From NCBI GenBank assembly GCA_016795505.1, contig JAEUHH010000062.1:158349-222348 (forward strand): a stretch of 64,000 bases of DNA, read 5' to 3'. The stretch comes from Verrucomicrobiales bacterium (GTDB lineage Bacteria > Verrucomicrobiota > Verrucomicrobiia > Verrucomicrobiales > DEV007). A model generated the notes under the pieces. That model worked only from the letters and a program-made list of their open reading frames with translations. It was not told the DNA's origin and did not search any database. The position numbers were made by a program, and so were the translations under genes. This document shows positions 47,286 through 56,596 of this stretch, piece after piece (positions within the stretch are counted from its first letter, which is position 1; the number at the start of each line of letters is the position of its first letter).

Positions 47286-47359
47286 GCCACCGAGCTTTCA
47301 AGTGCCGGCCCGGGCGCCGCGCTTGAAAGTTGCCGCCGCCGCCGCGACACTCCGCCCGC

Positions 47360-47665
47360 ATGCACAAACACGAATGGCACGAGACGACCGAGGATGGCGA
47401 CACCCGCTACATCCGCGCCATGTTTCATGCCGGACGCTGGGTGTTCGAGGATACCCTGAAGTCCCAGGACGACTGGACGGCCCACCCGACGCTCCCGCTG
47501 CCGGATCTGCTGACCCTGAGGGAGATCCTGTGGAACAAATACCAGCGCGGACGCGTGCCGCACGGCCATGTGAAATACATCGACCGCCTCATCGCCGAGG
47601 CCGGTGGAGAGAACGCGAACGGCGAGCGGCTCGATCGCGACAAGTGGCGCGGCACCACGGACTGA
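47360..47665 (+). CDS. Small conserved hypothetical protein
   Basis: A 101-residue soluble protein, HEWHETTEDGDTRYIRAMFHAGRWV at the start and a charged LREILWNKYQRGRVPHGHVKYIDRLI segment in the middle. I do not recognise it. No signal, membrane helix or cysteine. It is divergent from the CPBP protease gene and convergent with the HExxH membrane gene; the codon pattern is coding-like. Confidence 0.65.
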   Translation: MHKHEWHETTEDGDTRYIRAMFHAGRWVFEDTLKSQDDWTAHPTLPLPDLLTLREILWNKYQRGRVPHGHVKYIDRLIAEAGGENANGERLDRDKWRGTTD

Positions 47666-47692
47666 TCCGGGTCCGCGGAAGGCCTCCTGCTG

Positions 47693-48538
47693 TCACAGGT
47701 AAAAGGACAGCACCTCGCGGACAGACTCCACGAAACGCGGGCCGACCGTCATCAGATTGCTGCCCCAGGCCTTCGCAAAGGGCTTCCAGTCCACCAGCGG
47801 CGATGCCACGATGAGCAGGGTGGCGATGATCAGCGTGTTCACCAGCGCGATCATCGAAAAAGAGAAAAGCCGGCCGTTGTGATCCAGATCGGGCTGGTCC
47901 TTCCGCGCCGCCATCCAGATCGTGAACGTAAAGTGAAAGCTCCAGGTGAACCCGATCGCCCCGAACAACCACGGAAAATGCTGCGGCTGAAAGTCATAAA
48001 ACAGCCACTCCGCCAGCCACCATCCCAGGATGATCACCGCCGTGTAAAACGGGAAAAAGTAGGGCGACAACGAGATGAGGAAATTATTCCGGTTCGTCAG
48101 GATATGCCCCCCGTCGGACGAAATGTGGATGTCGGCCACATTCCCACGGCAAATCAGCACGAAAAGGGCGTGGGTCCACTCGTGACCCGCCACATAGACA
48201 TAGAGCATCGGCCGGCACCGGGCACCGAAGAACAGCACCAGCCAGAGCACCGCGCCGATGGTGAAGAACCAGAACTCCGCCGCCCGCCAGAAGCCGCCGA
48301 CCCGCGCCGCCGCGTCGAAGCTGACCAGCAGCGTCTCGATCGTCACCCAGCACACCGGCAGCAACAGCAGGCCGATGACGAATTTCACCGTCATCAGCGT
48401 GTCGAACGACCACTCCCGCGGCCTGGACGGAGCCATGCCGGTGAGGAAGGCCGCGATGGCCCGCGTGTCGCCGCCCTGGGGGGAGCGACGCTGACGCCGG
48501 GCGCCGCGAACGACGCGATTGGAGGAGGCGTTGGCCAC
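47693..48538 (-). CDS. Multi-pass membrane protein with HEWTH motif
   Basis: A 281-residue protein with about six hydrophobic helices. HEWTH at residues 119-123, at the end of a hydrophobic segment (YVYVAGHEWTHALFVLIC), fits a membrane-embedded HExxH zinc peptidase of M50 type. Also seen: an Arg-rich basic N-terminus, an ISLSPYFFPFYTAVI helix and a DHNGRLFSFSMIALVN segment. A later ATG (M35, residue start MAPSRPREW) is possible and would drop the basic tail. The family is unnamed to me; peptidase activity is an inference from the motif. Confidence 0.7.
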   Translation of the reverse strand: MANASSNRVVRGARRQRRSPQGGDTRAIAAFLTGMAPSRPREWSFDTLMTVKFVIGLLLLPVCWVTIETLLVSFDAAARVGGFWRAAEFWFFTIGAVLWLVLFFGARCRPMLYVYVAGHEWTHALFVLICRGNVADIHISSDGGHILTNRNNFLISLSPYFFPFYTAVIILGWWLAEWLFYDFQPQHFPWLFGAIGFTWSFHFTFTIWMAARKDQPDLDHNGRLFSFSMIALVNTLIIATLLIVASPLVDWKPFAKAWGSNLMTVGPRFVESVREVLSFYL

Positions 48539-48671
48539 GGAAAAATAGACACAGGGAACCGTCTCCGGGTCACCCGGCGGAGGCGGAATCCCGCGGAAAA
48601 GGAAGGAAAAAGAGACGTCCGGCGACGGAAACGCCGTCAGGCGGGGCGGACCGGTACGACCGGCAGCCCGC

Positions 48672-49232
48672 TCACACCCGGCTCATGTATTTGCCGGTGC
48701 GGGTGTCGACCTTGATGCGGTCGCCCTCGTTGATGAACAGCGGCACCTGGAGGCGCAGACCGGTCTCGACGGTGGCTTCCTTGGTCGCAGCGTTGGCGGT
48801 GTCGCCCTTCACACCGGGCGGCGAATTGGTCACCGTCACCTCGATGCTGGCGGGCATGTCCACGGTCATCGGTTTGCCCTCGATGAAGAGCACCTCGACC
48901 TCGAGGCCGTCGATCATCATTTCCTTGTAGTCCTCGAACAGTTTCGCATCCAGCGAGACCGTCTCGTAGGTGGTGGTGTCCATGAAATGGTAGCCCGTCT
49001 GGTCGGCGTAGCTGAACTCCAGCGTCTGCCGGTCGGCCTGCACCGTGTCGACCTTGTCACCCGAGGCGAAGCGGATGTCCTTGGTCTTGCCCGACTGGAA
49101 CGAGCGGATCGTGGCCATCACCAGGGCATTGCCCTTGCCGGGCGTGCGGTGCTCGAGACCCAGCACGATGCCGGTCTCGCCCTGATACTTGATGCACTGG
49201 CCTTTTTTGAGCTGTGTCGCGACGATAGCCAT
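48672..49232 (-). CDS. efp: Elongation factor P
   Basis: Ribosome-bound factor that relieves stalling at polyproline sequences. The 186-residue product has three beta-barrel domains; the tip lysine that may be modified is K33 in HRTPGKGNALV. Later segments GYHFMDTTTYETVSLDAKLFEDY and the C-terminal signature VPLFINEGDRIKVDTRTGKYMSRV are diagnostic. The Pro-rich proteins of this window (TatC insert, S41 protease and DUF4340 tails) are typical clients. A palindromic repeat lies 20 bp upstream of the start. Confidence 0.97.
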   Translation of the reverse strand: MAIVATQLKKGQCIKYQGETGIVLGLEHRTPGKGNALVMATIRSFQSGKTKDIRFASGDKVDTVQADRQTLEFSYADQTGYHFMDTTTYETVSLDAKLFEDYKEMMIDGLEVEVLFIEGKPMTVDMPASIEVTVTNSPPGVKGDTANAATKEATVETGLRLQVPLFINEGDRIKVDTRTGKYMSRV

Positions 49233-49252
49233 GAAGAGAGAGGGTTGGAGTA

Positions 49253-49297
49253 GTGATGAAACAGGGTCTGGTCGGAGAGGCAACAGGGTCTGATCGG
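49253..49297. repeat. 45-bp paired palindromic repeat, copy 6
   Basis: Two units in the same orientation, AAACAGGGTCTGGTCGG and CAACAGGGTCTGATCGG. It lies in the promoter/leader region of efp, 20 bp upstream of its ATG, so if efp's promoter is there it must overlap or be further upstream. Confidence 0.9.
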
Positions 49298-49393
49298 AAA
49301 TCGCCAGCGCCCCGGACGCTCCGGGTTTTGCCGGCGCAGAAGATAGCCGAGACGCCGCCCTGCTCAAGCGCCAAAGTCTCCGGTCGGCAGCGG

Positions 49394-50068
49394 TCAGTCG
49401 GGCAGCACCTCGAAGCGCGGCTTTTCGGCCACCAGCCAGACGCTGTCCACGTCGAAGGAATGGTCGCGCACCACTGGACGCCACCATGCCGGGGTCACGA
49501 GGCTGACATTGAAGCCGTATTCGTCGAGCAGGTGCATGCAGCGGGCCTCGCTCTCGCGATCAGTGAGCCGGGCGACCACGCGGGTGTCTTCGCGGTCCAG
49601 CAGCCGGCCGGCGCCCTCGAGGATCTTGCGCTCGGCACCGGGAGCCTGGATCTTGATCAGCACCGGGCCGCGCTCGCCCGTCGTGAGCCGGTCGAGAGCG
49701 ATGTCGGCGGGATTCGTATCACCATAAAAGCCGACCCGGTGGCTCTCGGCGGTGTTGCAGGCCAGATTTCGCAGCAGGATGCCAGACAGGCGCGGATCCC
49801 GCTCGAAGGCGACCACTTTGGCCGCCGTGTGCCGCAACATGTAGGCCGACAGGAAGCCCTCCCCCGCCCCGATATCGACGAAAAGATGGGCATCCGCCGC
49901 CAGATGGGGAAAATGGCGCCGCAGTTCCCGCTGGTAGAAGCCGCTCCGAACCGGGAAGCGCTCCTTTTTCGACAGATAGACTTCGCAACCGCCAAGGAGA
50001 CCGCGGCGGATGGTGTGGAGTTCGCGGTCGTCGGTGCGCCGGGTGGTGGGGAGGAGCAGGTGTTTCAT
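49394..50068 (-). CDS. FkbM-like SAM-dependent methyltransferase
   Basis: Class I methyltransferase of 224 residues. The SAM-binding motif is FVDIGAGEGFLSAYML (about residues 64-79), with VVAFERDPRLSGILLRNLACN as the next strand/helix pair, the pattern of FkbM-type enzymes that O-methylate sugars or polyketides. The gene lies near gmhA and hldE-type genes, suggesting a cell-surface sugar substrate, but that is inference. A C-terminal DSVWLVAEKP strand ends the fold. Confidence 0.75.
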   Translation of the reverse strand: MKHLLLPTTRRTDDRELHTIRRGLLGGCEVYLSKKERFPVRSGFYQRELRRHFPHLAADAHLFVDIGAGEGFLSAYMLRHTAAKVVAFERDPRLSGILLRNLACNTAESHRVGFYGDTNPADIALDRLTTGERGPVLIKIQAPGAERKILEGAGRLLDREDTRVVARLTDRESEARCMHLLDEYGFNVSLVTPAWWRPVVRDHSFDVDSVWLVAEKPRFEVLPD

Positions 50069-50228
50069 GGGATGGGGATACGAGAAAGTCGGACGGACGG
50101 GAGCGAACGAGCCCACTGAGACCCGCGGGTACAGGGCAGCGACGCGCGATAACACGCAAAGGCCGGATTTCGGCGACGGCGCTGGCTCGGATCGCTTTGG
50201 AGCAGGGAGGAAAACCGGATCAGGAACC

Positions 50229-50804
50229 TCAAACGAACGCCGCCTCGGCCAGCTCACAGATCAAATGGCCGGCGATCAGATGGCACTCCTGCACCCGTGC
50301 GGTCACGGGCGAAGGCACCTGCAGGGCATGGTCGGCGAGTTCGGCACAACGGGCACCGTTTTCGCCGGTGAACGCCACCGTCACGACGCCATCGATGGCG
50401 CGGGCGGCCTCCAGGCCCCGCACCACGTTGCGACTCGTGCCGGAGGTGGAAATGCCGACCACGACATCGCCGGGCTGGCAGAGCGCCTCGACCTGTCGGG
50501 CGAAGACATCGTCGTAGCCGAAGTCATTCGCGCAGGCCGTCAGAATCGACGTGTCGGTGGTGAAGGCGATCGCGGGCAGCGCCCGGCGGTTGCGCACGAA
50601 ACGCACCACGAACTCCGCCGCAAAGTGCTGGGCATCCGCCGCACTGCCACCATTGCCGAAAAAGCACACCTTGCCGCCACCCCGCAGCGAGGCCACGCAG
50701 GCCGCGGCGATCGACTCGATCGTGCCCGAGCACGCGGTGCGGAAGGCTTCCACCACCCGGAGATGTTCGGCGATGGTGGAGGCAATGGTGTCGGAGGGGC
50801 TCAT
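50229..50804 (-). CDS. gmhA: Phosphoheptose isomerase
   Basis: Sedoheptulose-7-phosphate isomerase, first step of ADP-heptose synthesis for lipopolysaccharide inner core. The 191-residue protein has the SIS fold with GKVCFFGNGGSAADAQHFAAE (substrate phosphate loop), ALPAIAFTTDTSILTACAND and VVVGISTSGTSRNVVRGLE, and the C-terminal HLIAGHLICELAE helix with the zinc ligand His. The preceding heptose kinase gene ends 5 bp upstream, forming an operon. Confidence 0.95.
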   Translation of the reverse strand: MSPSDTIASTIAEHLRVVEAFRTACSGTIESIAAACVASLRGGGKVCFFGNGGSAADAQHFAAEFVVRFVRNRRALPAIAFTTDTSILTACANDFGYDDVFARQVEALCQPGDVVVGISTSGTSRNVVRGLEAARAIDGVVTVAFTGENGARCAELADHALQVPSPVTARVQECHLIAGHLICELAEAAFV

Positions 50805-50809
50805 GAGAG

Positions 50810-51826
50810 CTAACAGAGCGGCGCCTGGCCTGCGGTGGCAACCGCTTTTCGCAATTCCTCGCGCTCCACCGGAGCGGTGCCGAGCTTTCCGACCACGATG
50901 CCACTGGCCTGGTTCGACAACTGGGCCGCGACCCTCGCATCGGCTCCGGCACAGAGGGCGAGGGTGAATACCGCGATCGCCGTGTCGCCGGCACCCGAGA
51001 CGTCGAAGACCTCCTTCGCCATCGTGGGGATGTGGTAGGGCTCCTCGCTGCCCTCAGTCACCAGCAGCATCCCCTGCTCGCCCAGAGTGATCAGCACATG
51101 CCGGCTTTTCCATTTCGCGAGCAGGCGGCGGCCCACCTCGAGCAGCGTGGCGTCCTGTAGCGGGGCGGTGCCGTCGTGGGGATCGTCGAGACCGGCTTCC
51201 TGAAAGGCTTCGAGACGGTTCGGCTTCACCGTCGCCACGCCGGCCCAGGCGATGGGGTTCTTCGGATTCGGGTCGACCGTGACGATCACCCCCGCCTCGG
51301 AGGCGAGAGCGCAGACGGCATCAACCAGCTCCTGCGTGACGAGGCCCTTTCCGTAATCTTCGATGATGATGCCGTCGAGCGACGGGGCCAGGGTGCGCAA
51401 TTCGTCGAGGATGCGGGCGATCCGGTTGGCGTCCGGCTTTGTCTTGCGTTCGTGATCGATCCGCACCACTTGCTGCTGCCGCGCCACCACCCGGGTTTTG
51501 GTGATGGTGGGGAAGCCGGGGACCTCCAGCAGATGATCGACGCCGATGCCGTTTTCGCCCAGCGTCTGGCGCAGCAGCTGGCCGTTGTCGTCCGGACCGA
51601 TCAGGCCGATCAGCTCGACCGAGGCTCCAAAGGGCGTGAGATTGCGGGCCACATTCGCCGCGCCACCGGGAAAAAACGACTCGCGCTGCACCTCGACGAC
51701 CGGCACCGGTGCCTCCGGCGAAATCCGCGACACACTGCCCCAAATGAAGCGGTCGAGCATCACGTCGCCGATCACCACGAGGCGCAGGCGGGAAAAAGCA
51801 GCGAAGAGGGCGTCGATGTCGTCCAT
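50810..51826 (-). CDS. hldE: D-glycero-beta-D-manno-heptose-7-phosphate kinase
   Basis: PfkB-family kinase (HldA or the first domain of HldE), phosphorylating heptose-7-phosphate at C1. Of 338 residues; motifs are VVIGDVMLDRFIWG at the N-terminus, FFPGGAANVARNLTPFG, and the C-terminal anion hole/catalytic base DVSGAGDTAIAVFTLAL. The second, nucleotidyltransferase domain of HldE is absent, so the adenylyltransferase must be encoded elsewhere (HldC type). Upstream partner of gmhA; together they show the organism makes heptose-containing surface glycan. Confidence 0.93.
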   Translation of the reverse strand: MDDIDALFAAFSRLRLVVIGDVMLDRFIWGSVSRISPEAPVPVVEVQRESFFPGGAANVARNLTPFGASVELIGLIGPDDNGQLLRQTLGENGIGVDHLLEVPGFPTITKTRVVARQQQVVRIDHERKTKPDANRIARILDELRTLAPSLDGIIIEDYGKGLVTQELVDAVCALASEAGVIVTVDPNPKNPIAWAGVATVKPNRLEAFQEAGLDDPHDGTAPLQDATLLEVGRRLLAKWKSRHVLITLGEQGMLLVTEGSEEPYHIPTMAKEVFDVSGAGDTAIAVFTLALCAGADARVAAQLSNQASGIVVGKLGTAPVEREELRKAVATAGQAPLC

Positions 51827-52154
51827 GCGGGGAAAAGAAATCTGAGAGCGGATGGGGAGTGTAGGACGGGAGTCCGCCCTGTCCATCCGCGATCTTCCGA
51901 TCAAGCTGCCGCCCTTGGTCGATCGCTTCCCCGAGGGGAAATCGAAACCAATCCACCCATCAACGCAGTTGCCGACACCACCGAGAGCATGTCTCGCCAG
52001 CGAAAATCCGGGACACCCGCCGTCGGGCAGGCTGGAATTTTCAGAAATTTCATTACCATAAAATTTATTTAGTGTCGATGGATATTTCGGGGAAATTAAT
52101 AAAATTTAACCCGTTTCCGCCGGGCCAATCGGGGATTTTTGGAAATTCCGTCAA
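51827..52154. other. AT-rich intergenic region, no gene
   Basis: About 330 bp between the heptose-kinase start and the NusG-paralog stop, with an AT-rich core (52030-52110: runs such as AATTAATAAAATTTAA). It most likely carries the heptose operon promoter on the minus strand. No coding frame or repeat stands out. Confidence 0.55.
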
Positions 52155-52694
52155 TCAATCCCCCTCCCGTTTCACCACCGCGCGGAACCCGACCTCCACC
52201 TCGCGGGTCTGTCCCAGCCAATCCAGGAGGATGCGGACCCGCTCGCGGCCGGGGAGGACCTGGCGGACGAGCGCCGTCCAGCCGGCGAGGGCGCCCTCCA
52301 CGATCTCGACGGTGTCGCCCGGCTCCGGGTCGATGCCTGCGGCGACTTCGCGCGGAGCGGTGGGGGGAAACTCGGCCATCATCGACTCGATGAGCGCCGG
52401 CTCCAGCGCGGGCAGGCCGCTGCCGAAGTGGACCGCGCCCGTCACCTGGGGGCTGGACTGCACCGCTCGCAGGCTCTCGCCGGGATCGAAACGGGCAAAC
52501 AGATAGCCGGGGAACAACGCCTCGACGAACCAGACCCGGCCGCGCCGGGTGGCTTTCTCAAAGCGGATGCGGGGGCAATAGGGTGTCACTCCGGCCAGCC
52601 GAGCCAGCGAGGCGGCCGCGAGGTGCTCGGCTTTCGGCTTGGCGCGGATGACGTGCCACCCGGCATCGCTATCGCTGGCGGGCGGGGCGGTCAT
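52155..52694 (-). CDS. NusG paralog (RfaH-like antiterminator)
   Basis: A 179-residue NusG/RfaH-family transcription factor that would bind RNA polymerase. The NGN domain spans about residues 10-105: GWHVIRAKPKAEHLAAASL and the FPGYLFARFDPGE segment; a KOW domain follows with GDTVEIVEGALAGWTALV. Compared with core NusG it has the shorter, diverged NGN loops of specialised paralogs, which often control polysaccharide operons. It begins inside the last codons of dnaE (ATGA overlap), which is an unusual position for such a factor. The core NusG is not in the window. Confidence 0.78.
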   Translation of the reverse strand: MTAPPASDSDAGWHVIRAKPKAEHLAAASLARLAGVTPYCPRIRFEKATRRGRVWFVEALFPGYLFARFDPGESLRAVQSSPQVTGAVHFGSGLPALEPALIESMMAEFPPTAPREVAAGIDPEPGDTVEIVEGALAGWTALVRQVLPGRERVRILLDWLGQTREVEVGFRAVVKREGD

Positions 52695-55600
52695 TCCGGC
52701 AGCCAGAGCCGCAGCTCGGGCGCGAGGGTGAAATCGTCCGATACGCGGTAGGCCTGACCGGCGGCGAGCATGACCTCGGTGCCGTCGGCGCGCCGGAGCT
52801 GGAGATGGAGCGGCCGCTGACCGGGGAAGCGCGTCACCGCGGCCCGGATCTCGGTCAGGGACCGCTCGGTGTCGCGGATGCAGTCGAGCGTGAGCACCAC
52901 CGGCGGGATGCCGGGGTCGTGGTGGGCCTCCCGGCGCGGAGCCGGCGGGGGGGGATTCCGATCAGACCCTGTTTGATCGGCGATCAGACCCTGTTTGATC
53001 GGAACTGGCGGCGCCTTGGGATCGATGGTCAGCGGGGCCACGTCGATGGCGGTGAGCCGCTTGGACTCGGAGCGCTGGTCATCCTCGACCTTGGCGGTCA
53101 GGACGATGACGGCGCCTTTGGTGAGGAAATTTTTGCGCTTTTCGAAGACGTCGCTCCAGACCATAAGCTCGGTGTTGCCGGTGAAATCTTCGAAAAACAC
53201 GACGGCGAAGGGTTTGCCATCGCGTTTGCCGTATTTGACGATGACTTCCTGCAGGATGCCGGCAAAGCGGTAGTCGATCTTGCCCCCGGTCTTGAGGGAC
53301 TGGATCTCGGCGATCCGTCGGTATTTGCCGGCTTCGATGGTGGGCCGGTAGCGGTCGAGCGGGTGTCCGGTGACGTAAAAGCCGAGCAGTTCCTTCTCGT
53401 GGGCGAGGTATTCCTCGTCGGTCCACTCGACGCGCTCCTCGTCGGAGGTCTCGACGGGCGGGGCCACGGCCATGAGCTCGTTTATGTCGAAGAGGGACAC
53501 CTGGCCCGAGGCGCGGTCGCGATGGGCGGCGCTGGCTCCGGCGATGACCTGGCCGACGCGGGAGAAAAGGGCGTCGCGCCGCTCGGTGGTGAAGTCGAAG
53601 GCGCCGGCCTTGATCAGGTTTTCCAGGATCTTGCGATTCACCACGCGGGTGTCGAGCCGGGCTGAGAAGTCCTCGAGCGAGGCAAAGGGGCCGTTCGCCC
53701 GGCGCTCGGCGATGGCGCTCTCCATGGCGCCTTCGCCGACGTTTTTGATGGCGGCGAGTCCGTAGCGGATGGCTTTGTTCCCGTCGGGCTTGGTCTCGGG
53801 GGCGAATTTCAGCAGGCTGCGGTTCACATCGGGCGCGAGGATCTCGATGCCCATGCGCTGGCACTCGGCGACGAAGATGGAGATCTTGTCGGTGTTGTTG
53901 ATTTCGTTGCTCAGCAACGCCGCCATGAACTCGACGGGGTAGTTCGCCTTGAGGTAGGCCGTCTGGTAGCTGATCAGGCCGTAGGCGGCGGAGTGGGACT
54001 TGTTGAAGCCGTAGCCGGCGAATTTTTCGAGCAAGTCGAAGATCTCGTTGGCCTGTTTCTCGGGGATTTTGTTCACCCGCTGGCAGCCTTCGACGAAGAT
54101 CTTGCGCTGTTTGGCCATCTCCTCGGGCTTCTTTTTGCCCATGGCGCGGCGGAGCAGGTCGGCCTCGCCGAGGGAGTAGCCGGCGAGGAGGTTGGCGGCG
54201 CGCTGCACCTGCTCCTGGTAGATGAGGATGCCGAAGGTCTCCTCGCTGGCTTCCTCCAGCAGGGGGTGGAGGTACTTTACCTTGGTCTTGCCCTTTTTCC
54301 GCGCGATGAAGTCGGGGATGAGGTCCATCGGCCCCGGTCGGTAGAGGGCGATGAGAGCGATGATGTCCTCGATGCGGTTCACGTCGAACTGCCGGCAGAG
54401 GTTCATCATCCCGCCAGATTCGAGCTGGAACACGCCGATCGTCTCGCCCCGGTTCAGCACATCGAAGGCAGGCTGGTCATCCAGCCCGATGGCATGGATG
54501 GAAAAGCCGGGGGTGTGGGCGTGGATCAGCTCGACGGCGTCCTGGATGACGGTGAGGGTCTTGAGGCCCAGGAAGTCCATCTTCAGCATGCCCAACTCGG
54601 TGAGCGGGGTCATGGCGAACTGGGTGGTGACTTCGCCTTCCTTGGCGCGGGTCAGCGGCACGTAGTCGGTGAGATCGCGGTCGCCGATGACCACGCCGGC
54701 GGCATGGACGCCGGTGCCGCGGGTGAGTCCTTCGAGGAAGGTGGCGTGCTTCCACAGCTCGGCGGACTGCTGGTTGGTCTCCAGCTCGGCCTTGAGATCG
54801 GGATTTTTCTTCCGCGCCTCGGCGAGGGTGATCTTCAGCTCGTTGGGGATCATCTTGGCGAGCCGGTCGCCTTCGGAAAAGCTCAACCCCATGACGCGGG
54901 ACACGTCGCGGACCACGCTTTTGGCCCCCAGGGTGCCGAAGGTGACGATGTGGGACACGGCGCGCTCGCCATACTTCTGCCGGACATAGTCGATGACCTC
55001 GGGCCGACGGGTCTGGCAGAAGTCGATGTCGATATCGGGCGGGGAGATACGCTCGGGGTTGAGGAAACGCTCGAAAATAAGCCCGAACCGCAGCGGACAG
55101 AGGTCGGTGATGCCCAGCACATAGGCGACGAGCGATCCGGCGGCCGAACCACGGCCGGGACCGACGGGGACGCCATTGTCCTTGGCCCATTTCACAAAAT
55201 CCCAAGTGATGAGGAAATAGGACACGAAGCCCATCTTCTCCATGACCGAGATCTCGTAGGCGAGGCGCTGGCGCAGCTCGCCATCGGTGTCGGCGCGGTC
55301 GGCATAGCGCCATTTCAGGCCGTCGAAGCACACTTTGCGGAAGTATTCCTCGCGGCTGCTGCCATCCGGCGCCTCGAACTGGGGATATTTCTCCGACGAG
55401 GCAGAATCGAGCTTGAGCTGAACGTTGCACCGGTCGGCGATGACCAGGGTATTCCGGATGGCGTCGGGATGCTCCTTGAACAGCTTTGCCATCTCGGGGG
55501 TGGTCTTGAAATAGACCTCCGGCGAGTAGCGCATCCGGTTTTCATCGAGCAATTGGGCGCCGGTGCCGATGCAGATCATCACATCATGTGTCTCGTGATC

Positions 55601-56275
55601 GGTGCGGTTGAGGAAATGAACGTCGTTGGCCGCCACGAGGCCGATGTCGAATTCCCGCGCGAAGGCGGCCAGATGTCGCCGGCACAGGGCCTGGGCCTCC
55701 ATGCCATGGTCGTGGATCTCGAGGTAGAAATTCTCCCGGCCGAAGATGTCGATGAACTCCCCGATGCTGCGGCGGGCGCCGTCGAGGTCGTCGGCCTGGA
55801 TGAGTTGGTTGATCTCGCCGGTGATGCAGCCGCTCAGGCAGATGAGACCCTCGGAATGGGCGGCGAGGGCCTCTTTGTCGATGCGGGGCTTGTAGTAGAG
55901 GCCCTCCAGATGGGCCATCGACACCAGCTTCATCAGATTGTTCCAGCCCTGGTTGTCGGCGGCGAGCAGGGTGAGGTGGGAGTTGCGCTTTTTGCTGGGG
56001 CCGCGCCCGTTGCCGGGCAACTCGACTTTGCGGTCAGTCATGGCCACCCCCGGAGGCGTCAGGTAGGCCTCGCAACCGATGATGGGCTTGATGCCGGCCT
56101 TTTTCCCGGCCATGTAGAAGTCGATGGCGCCAAAGACGTTCCCGTGATCCGTCATCGCCACGGCGGGCATCTTGCAGCGCTCGGCCTTCGCCATCAGGTC
56201 ATCGATGCGGACGGCGCCGTCGAGGAGCGAATACTCGGTGTGCAAGTGCAGGTGGATGAACGGGTCGTTGGCCAT
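52691..56275 (-). CDS. dnaE: DNA polymerase III alpha subunit
   Basis: Catalytic subunit of the replicative polymerase; 1194 residues. N-terminal PHP domain (IHLHLHTEYSLLDGAVRI), polymerase core with the catalytic Asp motif PDIDIDFCQTRR at about residues 411-421, a helix-hairpin-helix and the C-terminal OB fold (FAGILQEVIVKYGKRDGKPFAVVFFEDF). The C-terminal domain after the OB fold is reached through a Pro-rich linker that contains a 15-residue segment, IKQGLIADQTGSDRN, encoded by the 45-bp palindromic repeat. All core motifs are intact, so the repeat is tolerated. Confidence 0.97.
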   Translation of the reverse strand: MANDPFIHLHLHTEYSLLDGAVRIDDLMAKAERCKMPAVAMTDHGNVFGAIDFYMAGKKAGIKPIIGCEAYLTPPGVAMTDRKVELPGNGRGPSKKRNSHLTLLAADNQGWNNLMKLVSMAHLEGLYYKPRIDKEALAAHSEGLICLSGCITGEINQLIQADDLDGARRSIGEFIDIFGRENFYLEIHDHGMEAQALCRRHLAAFAREFDIGLVAANDVHFLNRTDHETHDVMICIGTGAQLLDENRMRYSPEVYFKTTPEMAKLFKEHPDAIRNTLVIADRCNVQLKLDSASSEKYPQFEAPDGSSREEYFRKVCFDGLKWRYADRADTDGELRQRLAYEISVMEKMGFVSYFLITWDFVKWAKDNGVPVGPGRGSAAGSLVAYVLGITDLCPLRFGLIFERFLNPERISPPDIDIDFCQTRRPEVIDYVRQKYGERAVSHIVTFGTLGAKSVVRDVSRVMGLSFSEGDRLAKMIPNELKITLAEARKKNPDLKAELETNQQSAELWKHATFLEGLTRGTGVHAAGVVIGDRDLTDYVPLTRAKEGEVTTQFAMTPLTELGMLKMDFLGLKTLTVIQDAVELIHAHTPGFSIHAIGLDDQPAFDVLNRGETIGVFQLESGGMMNLCRQFDVNRIEDIIALIALYRPGPMDLIPDFIARKKGKTKVKYLHPLLEEASEETFGILIYQEQVQRAANLLAGYSLGEADLLRRAMGKKKPEEMAKQRKIFVEGCQRVNKIPEKQANEIFDLLEKFAGYGFNKSHSAAYGLISYQTAYLKANYPVEFMAALLSNEINNTDKISIFVAECQRMGIEILAPDVNRSLLKFAPETKPDGNKAIRYGLAAIKNVGEGAMESAIAERRANGPFASLEDFSARLDTRVVNRKILENLIKAGAFDFTTERRDALFSRVGQVIAGASAAHRDRASGQVSLFDINELMAVAPPVETSDEERVEWTDEEYLAHEKELLGFYVTGHPLDRYRPTIEAGKYRRIAEIQSLKTGGKIDYRFAGILQEVIVKYGKRDGKPFAVVFFEDFTGNTELMVWSDVFEKRKNFLTKGAVIVLTAKVEDDQRSESKRLTAIDVAPLTIDPKAPPVPIKQGLIADQTGSDRNPPPPAPRREAHHDPGIPPVVLTLDCIRDTERSLTEIRAAVTRFPGQRPLHLQLRRADGTEVMLAAGQAYRVSDDFTLAPELRLWLPE
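52958..53002. repeat. 45-bp paired palindromic repeat, copy 7 (inside dnaE)
   Basis: Two near-perfect units, each CGATCAGACCCTGTTTGATCGG, in head-to-tail orientation; the first has the full 7-bp arms CCGATCA/TGATCGG. It lies in frame in the dnaE coding sequence and encodes PIKQGLIADQTGSDR in the linker between the OB fold and the C-terminal domain. At 45 bp (15 codons, no stop) it is frame-neutral. Confidence 0.95.
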
Positions 56276-56596
56276 GAGGGGTCGGGAAAACGGCGTAATT
56301 GATTGATGCTGAGCGATGGGCTCGAAATTACCAGGCGGCGCGAGCCGGTGTCGGACGGTCAGGACATCCTAAGGACCGGGCGAGCCCGCGCAACGGGAAA
56401 GTCGCCCTGCCGCCGGCGGGATCGGTCATCGGACAGGGTGGACGGATGGGTATCCAGCCCGTTCTCTGTCAAAATCTTCGATTTCACTGCGGCATCGTTT
56501 CTGCTACTATCGCGGCGAGTGCCCCGCCCCGGCGCTTCTCGGCAATCTGTGAACGACACCTCCCATACCGCCCCGATCACTCCGATCAACCGGCAG
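56276..56596. other. Intergenic region upstream of dnaE and the GNAT gene, no gene
   Basis: About 320 bp between the divergent dnaE and acetyltransferase starts. It must hold both promoters, but none is clear by eye. An open frame runs through much of it into the acetyltransferase gene, without family character. Confidence 0.5.

Noticed and set aside
53993..56302. 769-codon open frame antisense to dnaE
   Set aside because: No family features; dnaE is convincing across the same region.
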